NCBI GenBank assembly: GCA_021234155.1
Contig: JAJEKV010000035.1
Coordinates: 682,001 to 746,000, forward strand
Length of the DNA: 64,000 nt
Origin: Isoetes taiwanensis
Taxonomy: Eukaryota; Streptophyta; Lycopodiopsida; Isoetales; Isoetaceae
Direction of reading: 5' to 3'
Part shown: positions 31,692-43,029 of the stretch, one piece after another
Layout: every line of letters begins with the position of its first letter
Position numbering within the stretch: the stretch's first letter is position 1
Made by a program: the position numbers and the translations under genes
Notes under the pieces: generated by a model
Database searches by the model: none
Told to the model about the DNA's origin: nothing
Seen by the model: only the letters and a program-made list of their open reading frames with translations

Positions 31692-34600
31692 CTAGTAACG
31701 GTGCCCAGCGTTGCTGGGCATTCGTTGGCTGATTATGTGTTAGTAGTATTGTTGCCGACGATGCCGGGCATCTAAGATTGTGTGTCGGGCATGGTGGTAC
31801 AACTCGAACTTTATGCATATGATGGTAAGCAATATGTTAGGGGATTGAGCTACATCGCTTTTCGTATCTACGGGGATATATGTAGTAGATAAGATTTAGA
31901 TCTTAATTTCTTTTCCTTTGATCATTCCATAAGGTCATAAACACAATATAGGCTCTTTTTTGTTCTTTCTTGCTAAAGAAGAATGTTTGCAAAGGCTACC
32001 GTTCTATGAAAGTGCTTCGACATGCATGGGCAAGGCAAATAGCCTTTTTTTTATTAATAAGAAAAATGGCCTCCAGCAAGGCTTGCATCGCAGGGTGAAT
32101 TTTTGTAGTCAAGCATCTAGACACCTACATCTAACACCCCTAAAAGTGAGAGTTATATCTCAGTTTAAGGTGTACACAAAATGTCCCCTAAAAGTGAGTT
32201 ATATCTCAGTTTAAGGTGTACACAAAATGTTTCAGTGGAGGTGACAATAGATGTGACAAAATGGTGGGTCTTTGAACTCAAAATGGTGGCATATTATGGA
32301 TTGTACAATTTGGTGACATACATTGCGGGGAATATAACCAACAATTACTTAGTGCCCTTATTGTTGTTACGTATTGTTTAGAGTATTGTAAAAATCATAT
32401 GCTAACTTGCTTGTTAACTTAAATGCGAGAGATTATATATGCAAGAAAAGACCGATGCCAGAGAATATTGTGGCGGGGAGCTGCAAAGTGCAATATTAGA
32501 AGGAATATTCAAGAGAGAGCCAAACCTTTGATTTGTAGACCATTATAAAATGCTCATTTGCAATTTTACAATGTTGGAAGATATTGCCTTATATCGAAGT
32601 TTGACTTTAAGCAACTTATAGTTGCATGTTCAAATTTAAAACATTAACAACATCACCTTTGCATGCTTCTTTGGAACTTAGAAAGAGATAAAAACAGTTC
32701 CCAAAAATATCTCTTGACCATTGGGGTATTTTGCAAGATCAAGGTGACCAAACAACAAAGATAGATGCTTTTTAATCAATAGCATATTGAACTCGTGCCT
32801 CTCATCAAAAAGCACAATATTTACATAAAATACCATTTCCACAAAGTAGTATAACCGAAACTTCTTTGCAGAGATCAAAAATGTGGAAGGCTAGGATAAT
32901 CATGCAAGGACCTCTGTCATACCATCCGTACTCATCCAAATCTATAAGCCACAATGCATAGAGGTCTTGAAAAAAAGAAATGAAGAACGGGAGAAAAATG
33001 GGCCGATCATTGGGACCCTATCCTCCGCAATAGAAGGGATGGAGATACTCATCGAAATGGGCTCCACCGAATGGCTCTTCACAAATAACTCCTCCCGAAA
33101 TAGAACGCCAGCCTATCCAACCTCAAAAAAGAAGAAGTAAAATGAAATGGGCCCCCCGAATGGCTACTCTATTAATACACGATAGCCTCATGCAAACAGT
33201 ATTAAACATGTACTTTGCCATGCGGAATTTCTCGGCATGCCTAGGAAACGAACGGATGCATACGATCCCAAGCACAACAGGCTCTGAGTCCAACCAGCAA
33301 GGAAATGCCCAAGCCGTAAATTATAAAATGCAAGGCCGGATCCCCCTGCTCGGATTTCGTTGCCATGATTCCAATCTTTGGAGGAGGCCCGAGCACATTG
33401 ACAATTAATGAGCATGAATTAAGACGAACCTCTAAAGGATAGAAATTTGACTCGCACACTCTAGCTTGGCGAAGAGTATTAGATAGATGTTCCTCTTCTC
33501 AGATAAAAACAAGCAAATACAAGAGAAATAAATCTATGAATCGCTTTGAAACATTATAAATTGTACGTATTGTGCCAAGGAACTGGCTATGGTGAAATTT
33601 GGAATCTGCAAACATATAAAAACATTGAGCGTCTGAGAAAAAATGAATAGATGAGAAATAAAAGAAAGCTAAGATCAAAGATGGATGGAAGACTACTAAA
33701 GGAGGTATACATTGAATAATCGAGGCACTGATTTCAAGTATGGACTTCAAAATTGCTTATATGCAAAGGAAAGCTCTAACCACTTGATTCCATTCATATC
33801 ATATTATGAACTTAATTTGCTTATTTTCAAAGGAAAACTCTAACAACGTTATTCATTTTAATTCGGGTCAATTGACATAAGCCCCGCAAAATTAGGTGGG
33901 CAAAAACCCGTGCAAAACCCCCTCGTGCTAACATAAGAAAAACACCGACATGATAAAAATCATTGCGGCTTATAGTTATGACCAAAACTTTGCATAGACG
34001 CACGGACATAGTTGTCTCATCCCCAATTATTCACAATACTATGCATGTTACTCAAATGATCAAGCTAATCACAGGTCAAATGACAAAAGTGAAATAAATC
34101 GTTCTCAGATTCGGACTTGCGATTTAGGGCTAAGGTAAGCATTCGACTCTTCGGGATGAGAGACAACCTAGAAAATGTGAAGTTGAAGTAAGCAACCCAT
34201 AGCCACAACATAAAGTAGTAAATTTTTGCAAGCACGGATGAGAAGTGTTCCACTTACAGGAACTTATAGCTAGATTGATTCATGGCTACCATTTGTGACA
34301 TATGGTGGCGGATATGCTAGGATATGCACTGCTCTTTTATGTTTACAGGGGTGCAAAACATGCATCTAGACGGCATGCGAGAGACAAAGCACCACATCTG
34401 GCCGGAGCTCCATGACTTTGCTTACGTGAGCAAGAATGCCTTTGTTGAAGAGCTCATCTCGCCATGGCTAAGCGAGAAAGTGAAATTCGGCGTGAGGAGC
34501 CGCAAAAAGAAAAACCAAAACATATGCCACGACCTTCCATTCTCTACCGGTTATTAATTTGATTCAATGTCAGTAAAAGCCAACACGCCGTTGAATAGCA

Positions 34601-34733
34601 GCTCCGGAAACAACTCGTTCCCATGAAGGAGAAACCGTAAAGAAAGGTATGTTGGAAAAAAAAGTCCAAAAATCCAAACCGTTCAATTTAGGGGTTTTAA
34701 GACAGACATACATTAAAATTTTATAATATAGGA
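31692..34733 (-). mobile_element. Helitron 2, non-autonomous, 3042 bp
   Basis: Minus-strand 5' end: A|TCCTATATTATAAAATT at 34733, then AATGTATGTCTGTCTTAAAA. Minus-strand 3' end: hairpin TGCCCAGCAACGCTGGGCA (8-bp stem) at 31720-31702, then CCGTTA, then CTAG at 31695-31692 followed by T. All Helitron hallmarks are present: 5' TC, hairpin about 6 bases before 3' CTAG, insertion between A and T. No helicase was found inside. An open stretch at 34324-34557 (plus strand; HLDGMRETKHHIWPELHDF) might be captured host coding sequence. Confidence 0.88.
31702..31720 (-). other. 3' terminal hairpin of Helitron 2
   Basis: TGCCCAGC-AAC-GCTGGGCA forms a perfect 8-bp stem with a 3-base loop, the rolling-circle termination signal of Helitrons. 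Confidence 0.88.
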
Positions 34734-35201
34734 TTGGTAGTAGTTAAGAACTCTGTCTGTATAAATTTATACGGGAGGTGGGAGAGGTGGATCTTCCCGG
34801 TCCACAGACTCTCGTACCCTTTGGGATCCGGCTCTTGCAAGCTTACAACAGCGAGAGACGCCTCCTTCCGATTCCAAACCTATTGGCACAGCGGTTTCTC
34901 CGCGCTCGGGCACCACAGGGCTCAAGTCAACAAACTCCACCTCCTCATCTTTTCTTCCCCGTAAGTGGAGGTCGTATTTACGCATGTAAGTGCCCTTAAC
35001 ATCGCTGGCACCGTTCTTTGCTCCCAGTTCCTCGTTTTCATCGGGAAAGGATTCGCAAGAGCTTATCCCGGTCCCGATGAAACTTACTTTATCCGGGTCT
35101 ATGTCGCGAGATCTACATTGCGCCGCTAAGGAAGAATCGCTGGCGGGTGCCCGATCCAGTAAAAAGGCATCTAGGATCCATCTGGGCGAGAAACCACTAT
35201 A
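34734..35201. other. non-coding or unassigned, one palindrome copy
   Basis: GTATAAATTTATAC at 34759 is the first member of the palindrome family that fills the introns of the neighbouring gene. Open frames on both strands (for example 34990-35340 plus) show no family features; part may belong to the 3' end of the minus-strand ParB-like gene. Confidence 0.4.
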
Positions 35202-35459
35202 TCAAATTATTAATAAGCCGCCGGGTTTCGATAATGGGGACCACCACTTTGTCGTTGTGGGTCTCTCAATTTCCGAAAAACAAATTGAACCGAAATGCAT
35301 TGCGGTGGAGGAGTCTTCATTCTCAAGCGTGTTAAAATGAACCATGGTTTTTGGCATCCGCTTGTAAAACCTATATGAAAATGCTCAAACAACTCACTAA
35401 GCGGACCACCACCATGACCCTTGACGTTTGTTTTAAGCCCGCCAAGCAAAGCAAAGAAT

Positions 35460-35709
35460 TACAAATTAGTAGAAAGAAAACAAGGAAAACAAGTTAGCCC
35501 AAGAGTGTAGCGGTGTAAACTTATATGGGGAGTTGCCTTCTTTGTCAGATAAATTTATACCACGGCGTGAAGCCAGATAAATTTATACGCATTATTGCCT
35601 TGTCAGATAAATTTATACCACCACGGTTGTTCCACCTTTAAGACGGATGTGGTATAAATTTATACCGTGGAGTTACCGTAAAAAAAAAAACGTTAAATAT
35701 AATGCTTAC
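35460..35709 (-). repeat. intron 6 with at least four palindrome-family copies
   Basis: CAGATAAATTTATAC occurs at about 35546, 35575 and 35605, and GGTATAAATTTATACC at 35651. The donor GTAAGC is at 35709. The acceptor near 35420-35460 is not certain. Confidence 0.8.
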
Positions 35710-36658
35710 CAAACGCAGCTGGGCTTCGGCGTTCATGCATCGCCTCCCATAGGTTTAAGCACCGACATCGCCGGGCAGGTCGAATGAAAAATGATGACCC
35801 TCCGCCAGATGTGGTGACTTCTTTGAGGCCATCCAAGAAAGAACGGACTTGCAAGTGAGTAAAAGCCTCCTCGTCAAAAGTGCTATCCTTGATTTTGAAG
35901 TCAGTAAGGAATATCTCGCAATGCATAATGTAAAGTTTTGTTTGTCTAAAAGAATCCCCACCTTGTGCAAATCCACCCCTGAATAACCCCATCTTCGGAC
36001 GCCTTGACCAAATGTAGTAAATTTTTCGTAAGTAGTGTCAAACCGCTAGTGATGACTTCCTTTCCTTGCTCAATTGCTTTTCGATCCCGCGCCTCTCCTC
36101 CTTGGCTCTACTGAACCGGTTTAAAAATCCTCGTTGGTAGGCCTTTCTTCTTATTCTCAGAAGAAAACCGTGAGACAAAGGCACTAAAACAAGTATTTTC
36201 TGCGACAACTTACCCAATAAATCGGTTAATGGGCGTGTTCTCGATAATAGAATCTGTAGTAGAAGTTGGATATAAAGACTTGCACTCCTCCCAGTCCTCC
36301 AGGTTTAGTTGCTTCATTAATTCTGCCTGGCAGGTGACAATGTCTTTCTGACTGCAGAGAGAAAAATGTGGTCAGACAAAGTTAGGAAAAAAAGAACACG
36401 AGATAAGATAATGTGGCTTACGCCTTAACTTCTTTGGCCATTTAAACGAGAGTGAATTCTTTGGCCACAACTTTTTCCGTAAGTCTTACAAAAATTTCTT
36501 TGTTTTTTAAACCCACAGAGTTGCGCCTGTGGTACAATGCTCATGTTTTTTTGTTTTCCCTCACCACCTTTTTTTGGTTTCTTTCCGGCAGAGCTAGATT
36601 GTTCTTTCAGCTCACCATCTTCAAACATACAAAATATTCTTTCTTGAAGATCCCAAAC

Positions 36659-36962
36659 CTGTCAACGATTGAACACAAGTATTTTAGTGTTGAATGGCGA
36701 AAAAGTGTTTATTGTGAAGTCTACTATTTAATTGCACATGAAAGATAGGGGCCACGGTATAAATTTATACGGGTGTACCCGCACTGGTGATAAATTTATA
36801 TCATGGCCACCCTGATTTAAACTTATATCAGTGCACCGGGCACTGATATAAGTTTATATGCGTCCGGGTCACGCGCGTGATAAATTTATACCGTGCCTGG
36901 TCTTCCTTGGTACGCATTTACAAAGTTCATACTGAGAGAACTAAATTAAAGCTTTTACTTAC
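36659..36962 (-). repeat. intron 3 with five palindrome-family copies
   Basis: GGTATAAATTTATAC (36758), GATAAATTTATATC (36788), two degenerate sites (36810 and 36839, TTTAAACTTATATCAG and CTGATATAAGTTTATAT) and GATAAATTTATACC (36879). All lie between the donor at 36962 and the acceptor at 36659. Confidence 0.88.
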
Positions 36963-37915
36963 TTGACCGCCTCGAAAAGCAAGCCGGAAGTAATTGTCGT
37001 CTTCGCTTCACGCCCATTATGGGCTTCTTATCCTCAATCATAGCTAAGGCAAAGACTCGCGTGACACAAGCTTCGAAGTTCTTGGAGCTTGTTCTTTTGT
37101 TTTTGAAGTCCTCTCCGTGCACTTGCTTGAACTCTACGTATTCCGGTGCATGAAGCTTAATCTTGTCTATAAGACTTATTTTTAGTCCAAGTCATTGTCG
37201 AGATTATGACTCCGCGGCAATGACCTTTGCTTCCTCGTCTGCGGACTCCAACGTAGATATGTGCTTCCACACTCTTCCAAACCTCGTTACGGATTCTTCT
37301 TTTGAAAGTTCCTTCCTTGCTTTGTAGCTATGTGTGCCTCCAAGAACAAAGTAGGTGTAATCCTCGAAGTTAGCCTTTTGAAATCTTTCAATTGGTTGCA
37401 CCGACTCTCATCAACCATTACAACTAGTGGCGACACATGGGCATGAGGATTTCTTCTCATTCTTTGCTTCAAGATAGCCACATGTGCCCCGCATGCCTTC
37501 CGGACTGAAGAACTCGACCCCATCTTCATTTTTAGGGCGGCCTCTTAATAGTGCTCAATGTCAAAGAAATTGTTTGTTTGAGCAGTTTAGTTTCATTAAC
37601 CTGCTTAAGAATAGCACTTGACTTATCTGCGGGCTTCACAACGATATCTGCTCCAGGAGCCTTCTGAAGAGCTTCTGCTGACTCCTCTATCGTCAAGGGC
37701 TTTGTGGTTCTAGTTTTTTTCTTAGTAGGAGGCTGTGTATCTACTACCAGTGAATGCTTCCTACCCTTTCCCTTTGGTATTACTATGTCCTCCTCTTCAT
37801 CTTCCTCTTCTTCTTCTTCCACATCTTCCTCTTCGATATTACGGGGGTACCATAGACCCTTGACCAACCCTTTTTCTTCACACAGCACCACTGACATTAA
37901 AATTTCTACTATGTC

Positions 37916-37985
37916 CTGTAATGCAGGGTTAAGTTTAGAGAATGACGGTATAAATTTATACGGAAAGCAACTAAGAGTAACTTAC
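37916..37985 (-). other. intron 2 (70 nt) with a single palindrome
   Basis: GTAAGTTACTC at the donor and CCTGCATTACAG at the acceptor flank GGTATAAATTTATAC at 37947-37961. The exons join in frame across it. Confidence 0.85.
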
Positions 37986-38349
37986 AAAGCCGTTCTTGTA
38001 ATTGTCCGCAATGTAATCATACACGTCTTTGGGCTTGCACATGCTTATTCTAAGCATTCTACTATTCAGAACATAGTAGACCTCCCCCTTGTCATGATTG
38101 CACTTCATCAAAACTTCATCATCGTTCTCTGTAGTAACAAGGCTCATCATTTCGCCAGCAGGGTAATAATCATCAGTCTTGAACTTGCCCTTCCCTGAGT
38201 GGTTGCACAAGTAAAGGTACACCTCAGTGGGTTTGCTCTCTCTTGCACCCCTGTGGACGTACCAAGTCTGTTCCTTTAGTTCATAAGTCTGTGGCTCTGG
38301 TGGTGTAGCCTTTGATGATGAACCTCCGAGTATAAACTTGATCTTTGGG

Positions 38350-38911
38350 CTGAAAAACGCGTAAAAAAAACCACTTTTATACAAGAAACTGAACCTTTTT
38401 CGACTTTTTGAAACACAAAAACAGTAAAAAAAGAGGCTGAAAGGGCATAAAATCCACACTAAATTAACACTTTATTTGTGTCATTTAAGCTTAAAACACA
38501 ACAATATTACCCAAATATTAAGGTTCGGGACCATTCGTTAAGCACTAGACATCAAGACTCCGAAATGGTTCTGAAGCCAGATAAATTTATAACGACTTGT
38601 TAACAGCGGTATAAATTTATATCATAGTACTGATGCAGTATAAATTTATACCGCTTTCGCTCGTTGCTCAGCGGTATAAATTTATACCCCTCGTGCTCGA
38701 GCGGTATAAATTTATACCGCTCCAGAACACTTGCGGTATAAATTTATACCGTTCCAGAACCCAGTCGGTATAAATTTATACCGCTGCGTTCGGCGGTATA
38801 TAAATTTATACCACTCCAGAACCATATCGGTATAAATTTATACCGTGGGCGCTTACACTCTAACAGATTAAAACAAAAGAGAAACTAAAACAGTACGGAT
38901 AGTAGACTTAC
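38350..38911 (-). repeat. intron 1 of the ParB-like gene, with nine palindrome copies
   Basis: The intron runs from GTAAGTC (38911) to TTTTTCAG (38350). Between 38578 and 38850 it holds nine copies of the TATAAATTTATA core: 38579, 38609, 38637, 38673, 38702, 38733, 38767, 38793 and 38829 (approximate starts). At least five are the full 16-bp GGTATAAATTTATACC. Spacing is about 28-36 bp, and spacers such as CGCTCCAGAAC and CGTTCCAGAACC are partly shared. Confidence 0.92.
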
Positions 38912-38959
38912 GTGGCCATGGTCGTATGGATTCGCTTATAGCTGTTCGGAGAAGCAATT

Positions 38960-38985
38960 TGGAGGGGGTATATAAGGCGCAGCTC
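38960..38985. promoter_or_regulatory. TATATA box between divergent genes
   Basis: GGGGGTATATAAGGCGC (38965-38981) reads as a TATA box on the plus strand (TATATAAG). Its complement CTTATATACCCC can serve the minus-strand gene, about 50 bp upstream of the ATG at 38919. It may be shared by the divergent ParB-like and DUF7869-type genes. Confidence 0.45.
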
Positions 38986-39114
38986 GAGCGCCTTGGACTC
39001 CTAGCAGCGTATGTAGAAAATAGGGTGGCCGGCGCCGGGCTTAAGTACCCTCGCTAATGTCGTTTCCAGATAAGCGCTTCTCCATAAAGTTTTCAATACA
39101 ACTCTGTCGTGGAG

Positions 39115-39295
39115 TTTTTCAGATAAATTTATACCGTTTCTTTTCTATGTTGCCCCTCCTAGTACAAATTTGTACCATCTCTCAGATAAATTTATACGGC
39201 CGCTTCAAGTTTGCCTTCTTCAGATAAATTTATACCATCCATGTGTAAACTTTTACCGCTCTTCTCTCGTCAGATAAATTTATACAAGCAGACGC
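39115..39295. repeat. four CAGATAAATTTATAC copies before the DUF7869-type gene copy 3
   Basis: Copies start at about 39119, 39184, 39221 and 39270, each preceded by TCAG and a pyrimidine-rich word. They lie in the 5' region of the gene starting at 39310, showing that the palindrome family flanks both divergent genes. Confidence 0.85.
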
Positions 39296-39309
39296 TTAGC
39301 TTTCTCGGT

Positions 39310-41998
39310 ATGGCTCGAGAAAAAGAACCGCAGAGCCTACAACTCCCCGCTCGCGCAGGCTTCCTCCCCGCAATGACATTCACACCCCTCAATTGACACC
39401 TGGAAGTAGCCTCAAAATTCTGCCTCCGATATTCAAACCCCCAGCCTGTTGAGTTTACTCCAAAGACGACGACCGCCGGCTTCCACCACCAGTTCAATTT
39501 ACTCCACCACACCCCTCGCCCCCGAACGTCGTTTGCCCCACCAATGCGTTTTACCCCACCACTGGGCTAGAGAGGTCGACTACCTCCTCCACTTCATTTT
39601 AGTCGCCACCCATAGTCCAATCAGAGGCTAAATCCCCTGAGGCAAATCACGCCAACTCCATCCATTTCGCTAAATGGTACTACAACAAGTGGGAGCGGTA
39701 CAATGACGCATAACTCTTGTGTTCCCACGACACTTCAGTGGGCTGGTCAACTACGCCACCAACCTCGATTACTTTTTCCCGTAGAGAGGGAAAGCACCTC
39801 CCCCGGGACTTGCCCACACCAAACCTCTCAAAGATCTACAAGTACACCTCAAGTTGATCTCTCGCATCTAAGAAACACCTCATGTTGATCCGTCGGACGA
39901 GGACCTACCAAAGCCACAAGACTCTTTGTTCGAATTCAAAGCCCCTGCAAGTAAGAATCTTAAGCGTAACTTACACAAGAAAGCATGTACAACCGTTAGA
40001 AGAAAGAAACTCATGGACGAGGCTCACTTGAGGGCAACACATACAAAGCACTGTTGTTCTCAACGTTGTTTGCTTAAGATTGGACTAAAGGAATTGAGGT
40101 TGATTCGTGATAGTTACAGTTCAATGACTCTGCTAGACCAAAGGGGCTACTTAGCCTTCAATATTAGGCGGATGATGGTGAGAAGTTTACTTACACAACT
40201 GGTGGCCACACCGCCTCGTCAAACGACCTTCAAATTGATTCATGCTTTAGGCAGTACAGACGACTTGACCGCCAAGAAAAAGGCTTGACAAGAATCCGGG
40301 CATCAATGACTCACCGCCATTGGGAGGCATAACCGAATTCATGCCCTTCAATGTGTTTCCCGGATGGAAGGTTTCTTTAAGGAGTCTTGTGAGAAACTCC
40401 CTAACAGCCCTATGTACCACTTGAGTGACAATTTCACGGTAAAACAAGAAGTCTCGATAATTATAAGATGTGTGTTGAGGCCGGAGAGAACGCTTTGTCT
40501 CAGCTACTCTTACTTTTTGTGCTCTCGAAAAAAGAGTTTTCTCGCGTGTCCATTCCTAGAAAGCATAGGATGTCTGTTTGTGCTACATGCTCAATTAAAA
40601 GCTCGAGAGACAAAATGCAAGGACACTTCACACTAAAAGTAAGCTTCCGGGACGTGTTCTTGCCTAGTTCTACTTAAAAGTAGGTTCTTTCCTAAACATA
40701 TTTTCATTTTCGGATGCATTGAAGGAGAAACCGAAACAAGCACAGAGAACAACAATCTTTGGAAAGGAGAAAATTGACAAAACATAGGAAGAAAGCACCG
40801 AACAACCACTCAACTACATATCGGGTTGTTATTGATGGAATGGACCGTAAGAAGACCACCCTACCACATTTTGTCAATGTGCCTAAGGATGTCTTGAAGA
40901 AGATTTCATACATCCTGCATGTTGTTGGTGCTATGGTATTTAATGGAAAACTATCTTGCAAGGCATTTTTGAATTATCCAAATATTCATGCCGATCCAAA
41001 TCTCACTATCACAATATTGAATAAGCTTCTTTCCAATCTAGAACATATACCAACGGTTCAGATCTTGACTAGACAACACGACAAGGGAAAATAAGAATCA
41101 GCGTTGTTTGCTTACTGTGTTATGCTAGTAGAGAAACAAATCTTCAAGAAGGTGAAGATTGGTTTCGCTTGTTGGTCATACACACGCATCAAATTGATCG
41201 ATGTTCAAGAGAGGTTCTCTAAACGCCTTGCTCGAAAAGCTCTCTCGGCCTACCAAAGAATGATTGAGGTTATCCAAAATTCCTACAATCCTCGCCCGGA
41301 CATCGAAGTTATTGGAAGAAACTTATGATTTCAAAGAATGGATTTTTCTGAGAGATCAACTGGGTCTTTGTGCTATTAAGCCTTTGAGAAACATTACATT
41401 TCAGCATCGGATCAAAATTTCACTTGTAGATGGCAAGGCCATCTTACAAGGAAAGAAATATGCCACATCCTTGCAAGTATGGACCCGGCCAGTTGTGTAT
41501 TCAATTCATTCGCACCATCCCCAATACTAGTTCCATGCTCTTCGCAGAAAGCAAATGCCTCTAAAAGCTTGAAAGAAATCACAAAGAGTAAAAAGGAGGG
41601 GGAAGAGCATTTGACTCAAACAAATCATTGGATTTTATTGAGACAAGTATTCGGGCCGTGTTTCTAACCACTTTGGGGAGGCGATGCTTTATGGTGGCCT
41701 CGCTTTTTTTCAAGAACGTGACATGTTGCAAGCTTCATTACAAGGTCGAAGACCGTTACATTCAATCCGGCCATCTAGGCAAACTCTCCCCGTGCAAGTT
41801 GAGAATCAAGAGGAACATGTAGAGATATTGGCTAGCTCGGATGAAGATGACAGAAGTCATGTACACCGCCCTGTGACGCACAAAGACAACAAGTTGCTCG
41901 AAAGTATCCGTTCGGCCTCGTCGAGATTCGTAAAGGAATGCTCATACCGTCCCCTGTCGGTGATAATGATGAATCTGGGAAGCCGTTCGGCTAGCTAA
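39310..41998 (+). pseudogene. DUF7869-type gene, copy 3
   Basis: A start at 39310 (MAREKEPQSLQL) follows the palindrome group. Plus-strand blocks are a Pro-rich N-terminus, HCCSQRCLLKIGLKELRLIR (about 40049), FSRVSIPRKHRMSVCATCS (about 40540), YRVVIDGMDRKKTTLPHFVN (about 40820), VVGAMVFNGKLSCKAFLNYP (about 40921), LTITILNKLLSNLEHIP (about 41002), CVMLVEKQIFKKVKIGF (about 41116), RFSKRLARKALSAYQRMIEV (about 41212) and KEWIFLRDQLGLC (about 41335). The GHTHDDID motif is degraded to WSYTRIKLID. These blocks match other DUF7869 proteins, of a different subtype from copies 1 and 2. There are several frameshifts. It is divergent from the ParB-like gene at 38919. Confidence 0.65.
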
Positions 41999-41999
41999 A

Positions 42000-42149
42000 G
42001 TACTAGAGGTAACAAAGAGGATGGAATTCCCACTCAATTAAAAAGTGCATCGATGAGAACAAATGCTACCCGGTGCTTTGATGGGAGTTATACTTTGGAG
42101 ATGGTAAAAAAAAGGAGTGGGAAAGAGAGCAAACACAACAAGAGAATGG
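42000..42149. other. short spacer after DUF7869-type copy 3
   Basis: No gene or repeat was recognised. Confidence 0.4.
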
Positions 42150-42510
42150 ACTTTTAGCGACGTGGGCTTTGCGACGCTCAGGCGGCGGACGTCGCGAAAT
42201 AACGCCACCATGCGGCGCCAACGCGACGCCACGCCGAGCAGCACGCCGCATGCGACGTATGGTGCGGACGCCCGACATCATGATGGTGCGACGTCGACAT
42301 TTGGACGCCGCCAGCGGACGACAGTGTCACGCCAGCGACGACAAAAGTGTCACGCCAGCGGACGGCGTGTGTCACGCCAGTCGCGCCGCGATGCGGCGTA
42401 TGGTGCGGCGCCCGACACCGCGGCGTGGCGTATCGTCATCCGCGCTGGGTGGACGCTTTAGCGCCTGTGGACGGCAGTGTGATGTTTACGGCGTGGACGC
42501 CGCATGCGGA
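42150..42510. repeat. CpG-rich block with GACGCC and TGTCACGCCAG repeats
   Basis: GTGTCACGCCAG occurs three times (42325, 42347, 42368). GACGCC, GCGGCG and their variants fill the block, in sharp contrast with the AT-rich flanks. Open frames appear in several phases and on both strands, as expected from low-complexity CpG-rich sequence, so no gene is called. Confidence 0.75.
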
Positions 42511-42540
42511 CGTCGTGATATGTGACGTGATGTGACGTTT

Positions 42541-42690
42541 ATGTGTCGATATGACACGCCAATATTATATGTGACGATATGACACGCCCATACATTATAT
42601 GTGACGATATGACACGCCAAGATGTATATGTGACGTATATGACACGTTAGTACGTATATGTGACGTAGGTGGTCGCATGTGACGTATATT
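42541..42690. repeat. 30-bp tandem repeat with TGACG motif, five units
   Basis: Units start at 42541, 42569, 42599, 42628 and 42658 with consensus ATGTGACGATATGACACGCC plus about 10 bases. The repeated TGACG(T) is the core bound by plant TGA-type bZIP factors, so a regulatory use is possible. Confidence 0.9.
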
Positions 42691-43023
42691 TTTTATACAC
42701 GAAGTTTTGGTTTTTTAGGATTACAAATTCAATACCTGTCTGATTGATACCTGTCTGAAAAAGACTCTGACGACCAACCTGCAACTTCATTTAAGCGTGT
42801 TGCCCGCACATGCATCATCAATAGATGTGCTACCGCATGAATTACCTCCTTCATCTAGACTTTGAAAAAATGGTTTTTTTGGGGCTTTGAGAGATTGCAA
42901 GAGTCGGAAAAAATATTGTCTCGAACTATATCAAGAAACCAAAGAAGCACATATGGATACGCCAATACGGGGAAGAAGGTTATGATTTAAAATCTTATCT
43001 TTGGGTATACAAGTAATTCTAAT
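42691..43023. other. left flank of the large tandem array
   Basis: GATACCTGTCTGA is duplicated at 42735-42765. A short plus-strand peptide IKKPKKHIWIRQYGEEGYD (about 42934) could be an exon remnant, but it has no partner. The array begins at 43024. Confidence 0.4.
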
Positions 43024-43029
43024 GGCACT

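Larger units (their letters stand above)
35202..38919 (-). pseudogene. ParB/sulfiredoxin-like multi-exon gene, copy 2
   Basis: Splice sites give a consistent model. Exon 1 is 38919-38912 (ATGGCCAC), with GTAAG donor at 38911. Exon 2 is 38349-37986, joined in phase. Exon 3 is 37915-36963, joined in phase (intron only 70 nt). Exon 4 is 36658-36422, exon 5 36351-36214, exon 6 36183-35710, and an end piece 35370-35202. Exons 4 to 5 and 5 to 6 also join in phase. Exon 3 holds an acidic run (EEEDVEEEEEEDEEED), a nuclear-signal-like KKKTRTTK, then VSPLVVMVDESRCNQ, DYTYFVLGGTHSYKARKEL and EEAKVIAAE, matching the ParB-box layout (G-x-H/R, helix, then helix ending near N). Three small frameshifts lie in exon 3 (about 37532, 37400, 37210), one in-frame stop in exon 4 and shifts in exon 6. 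They may be decay or consensus errors. The function is not known. Confidence 0.6.

Noticed and set aside
33142-33408. 88-residue open frame inside Helitron 2
   Set aside because: No recognisable domain; could be captured sequence, but unsupported without a parent gene.
34990-35340. 116-residue plus-strand open frame as a separate gene
   Set aside because: It lies opposite the last coding piece of the minus-strand ParB-like gene, whose frame (FYKRMPKTMVHF, STAMHFGSICFSEIE) looks more protein-like.
38578-38850. CRISPR-like array (short repeats with regular spacing)
   Set aside because: Spacers are only 12-20 bp and partly similar, the repeat is a perfect palindrome, the locus is eukaryotic and lies in an intron, and no cas gene exists.
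42117-42535. Overlapping 114- and 118-residue Arg-rich frames
   Set aside because: They run in several phases of a low-complexity CpG-rich block, with repeated words instead of protein-like composition.
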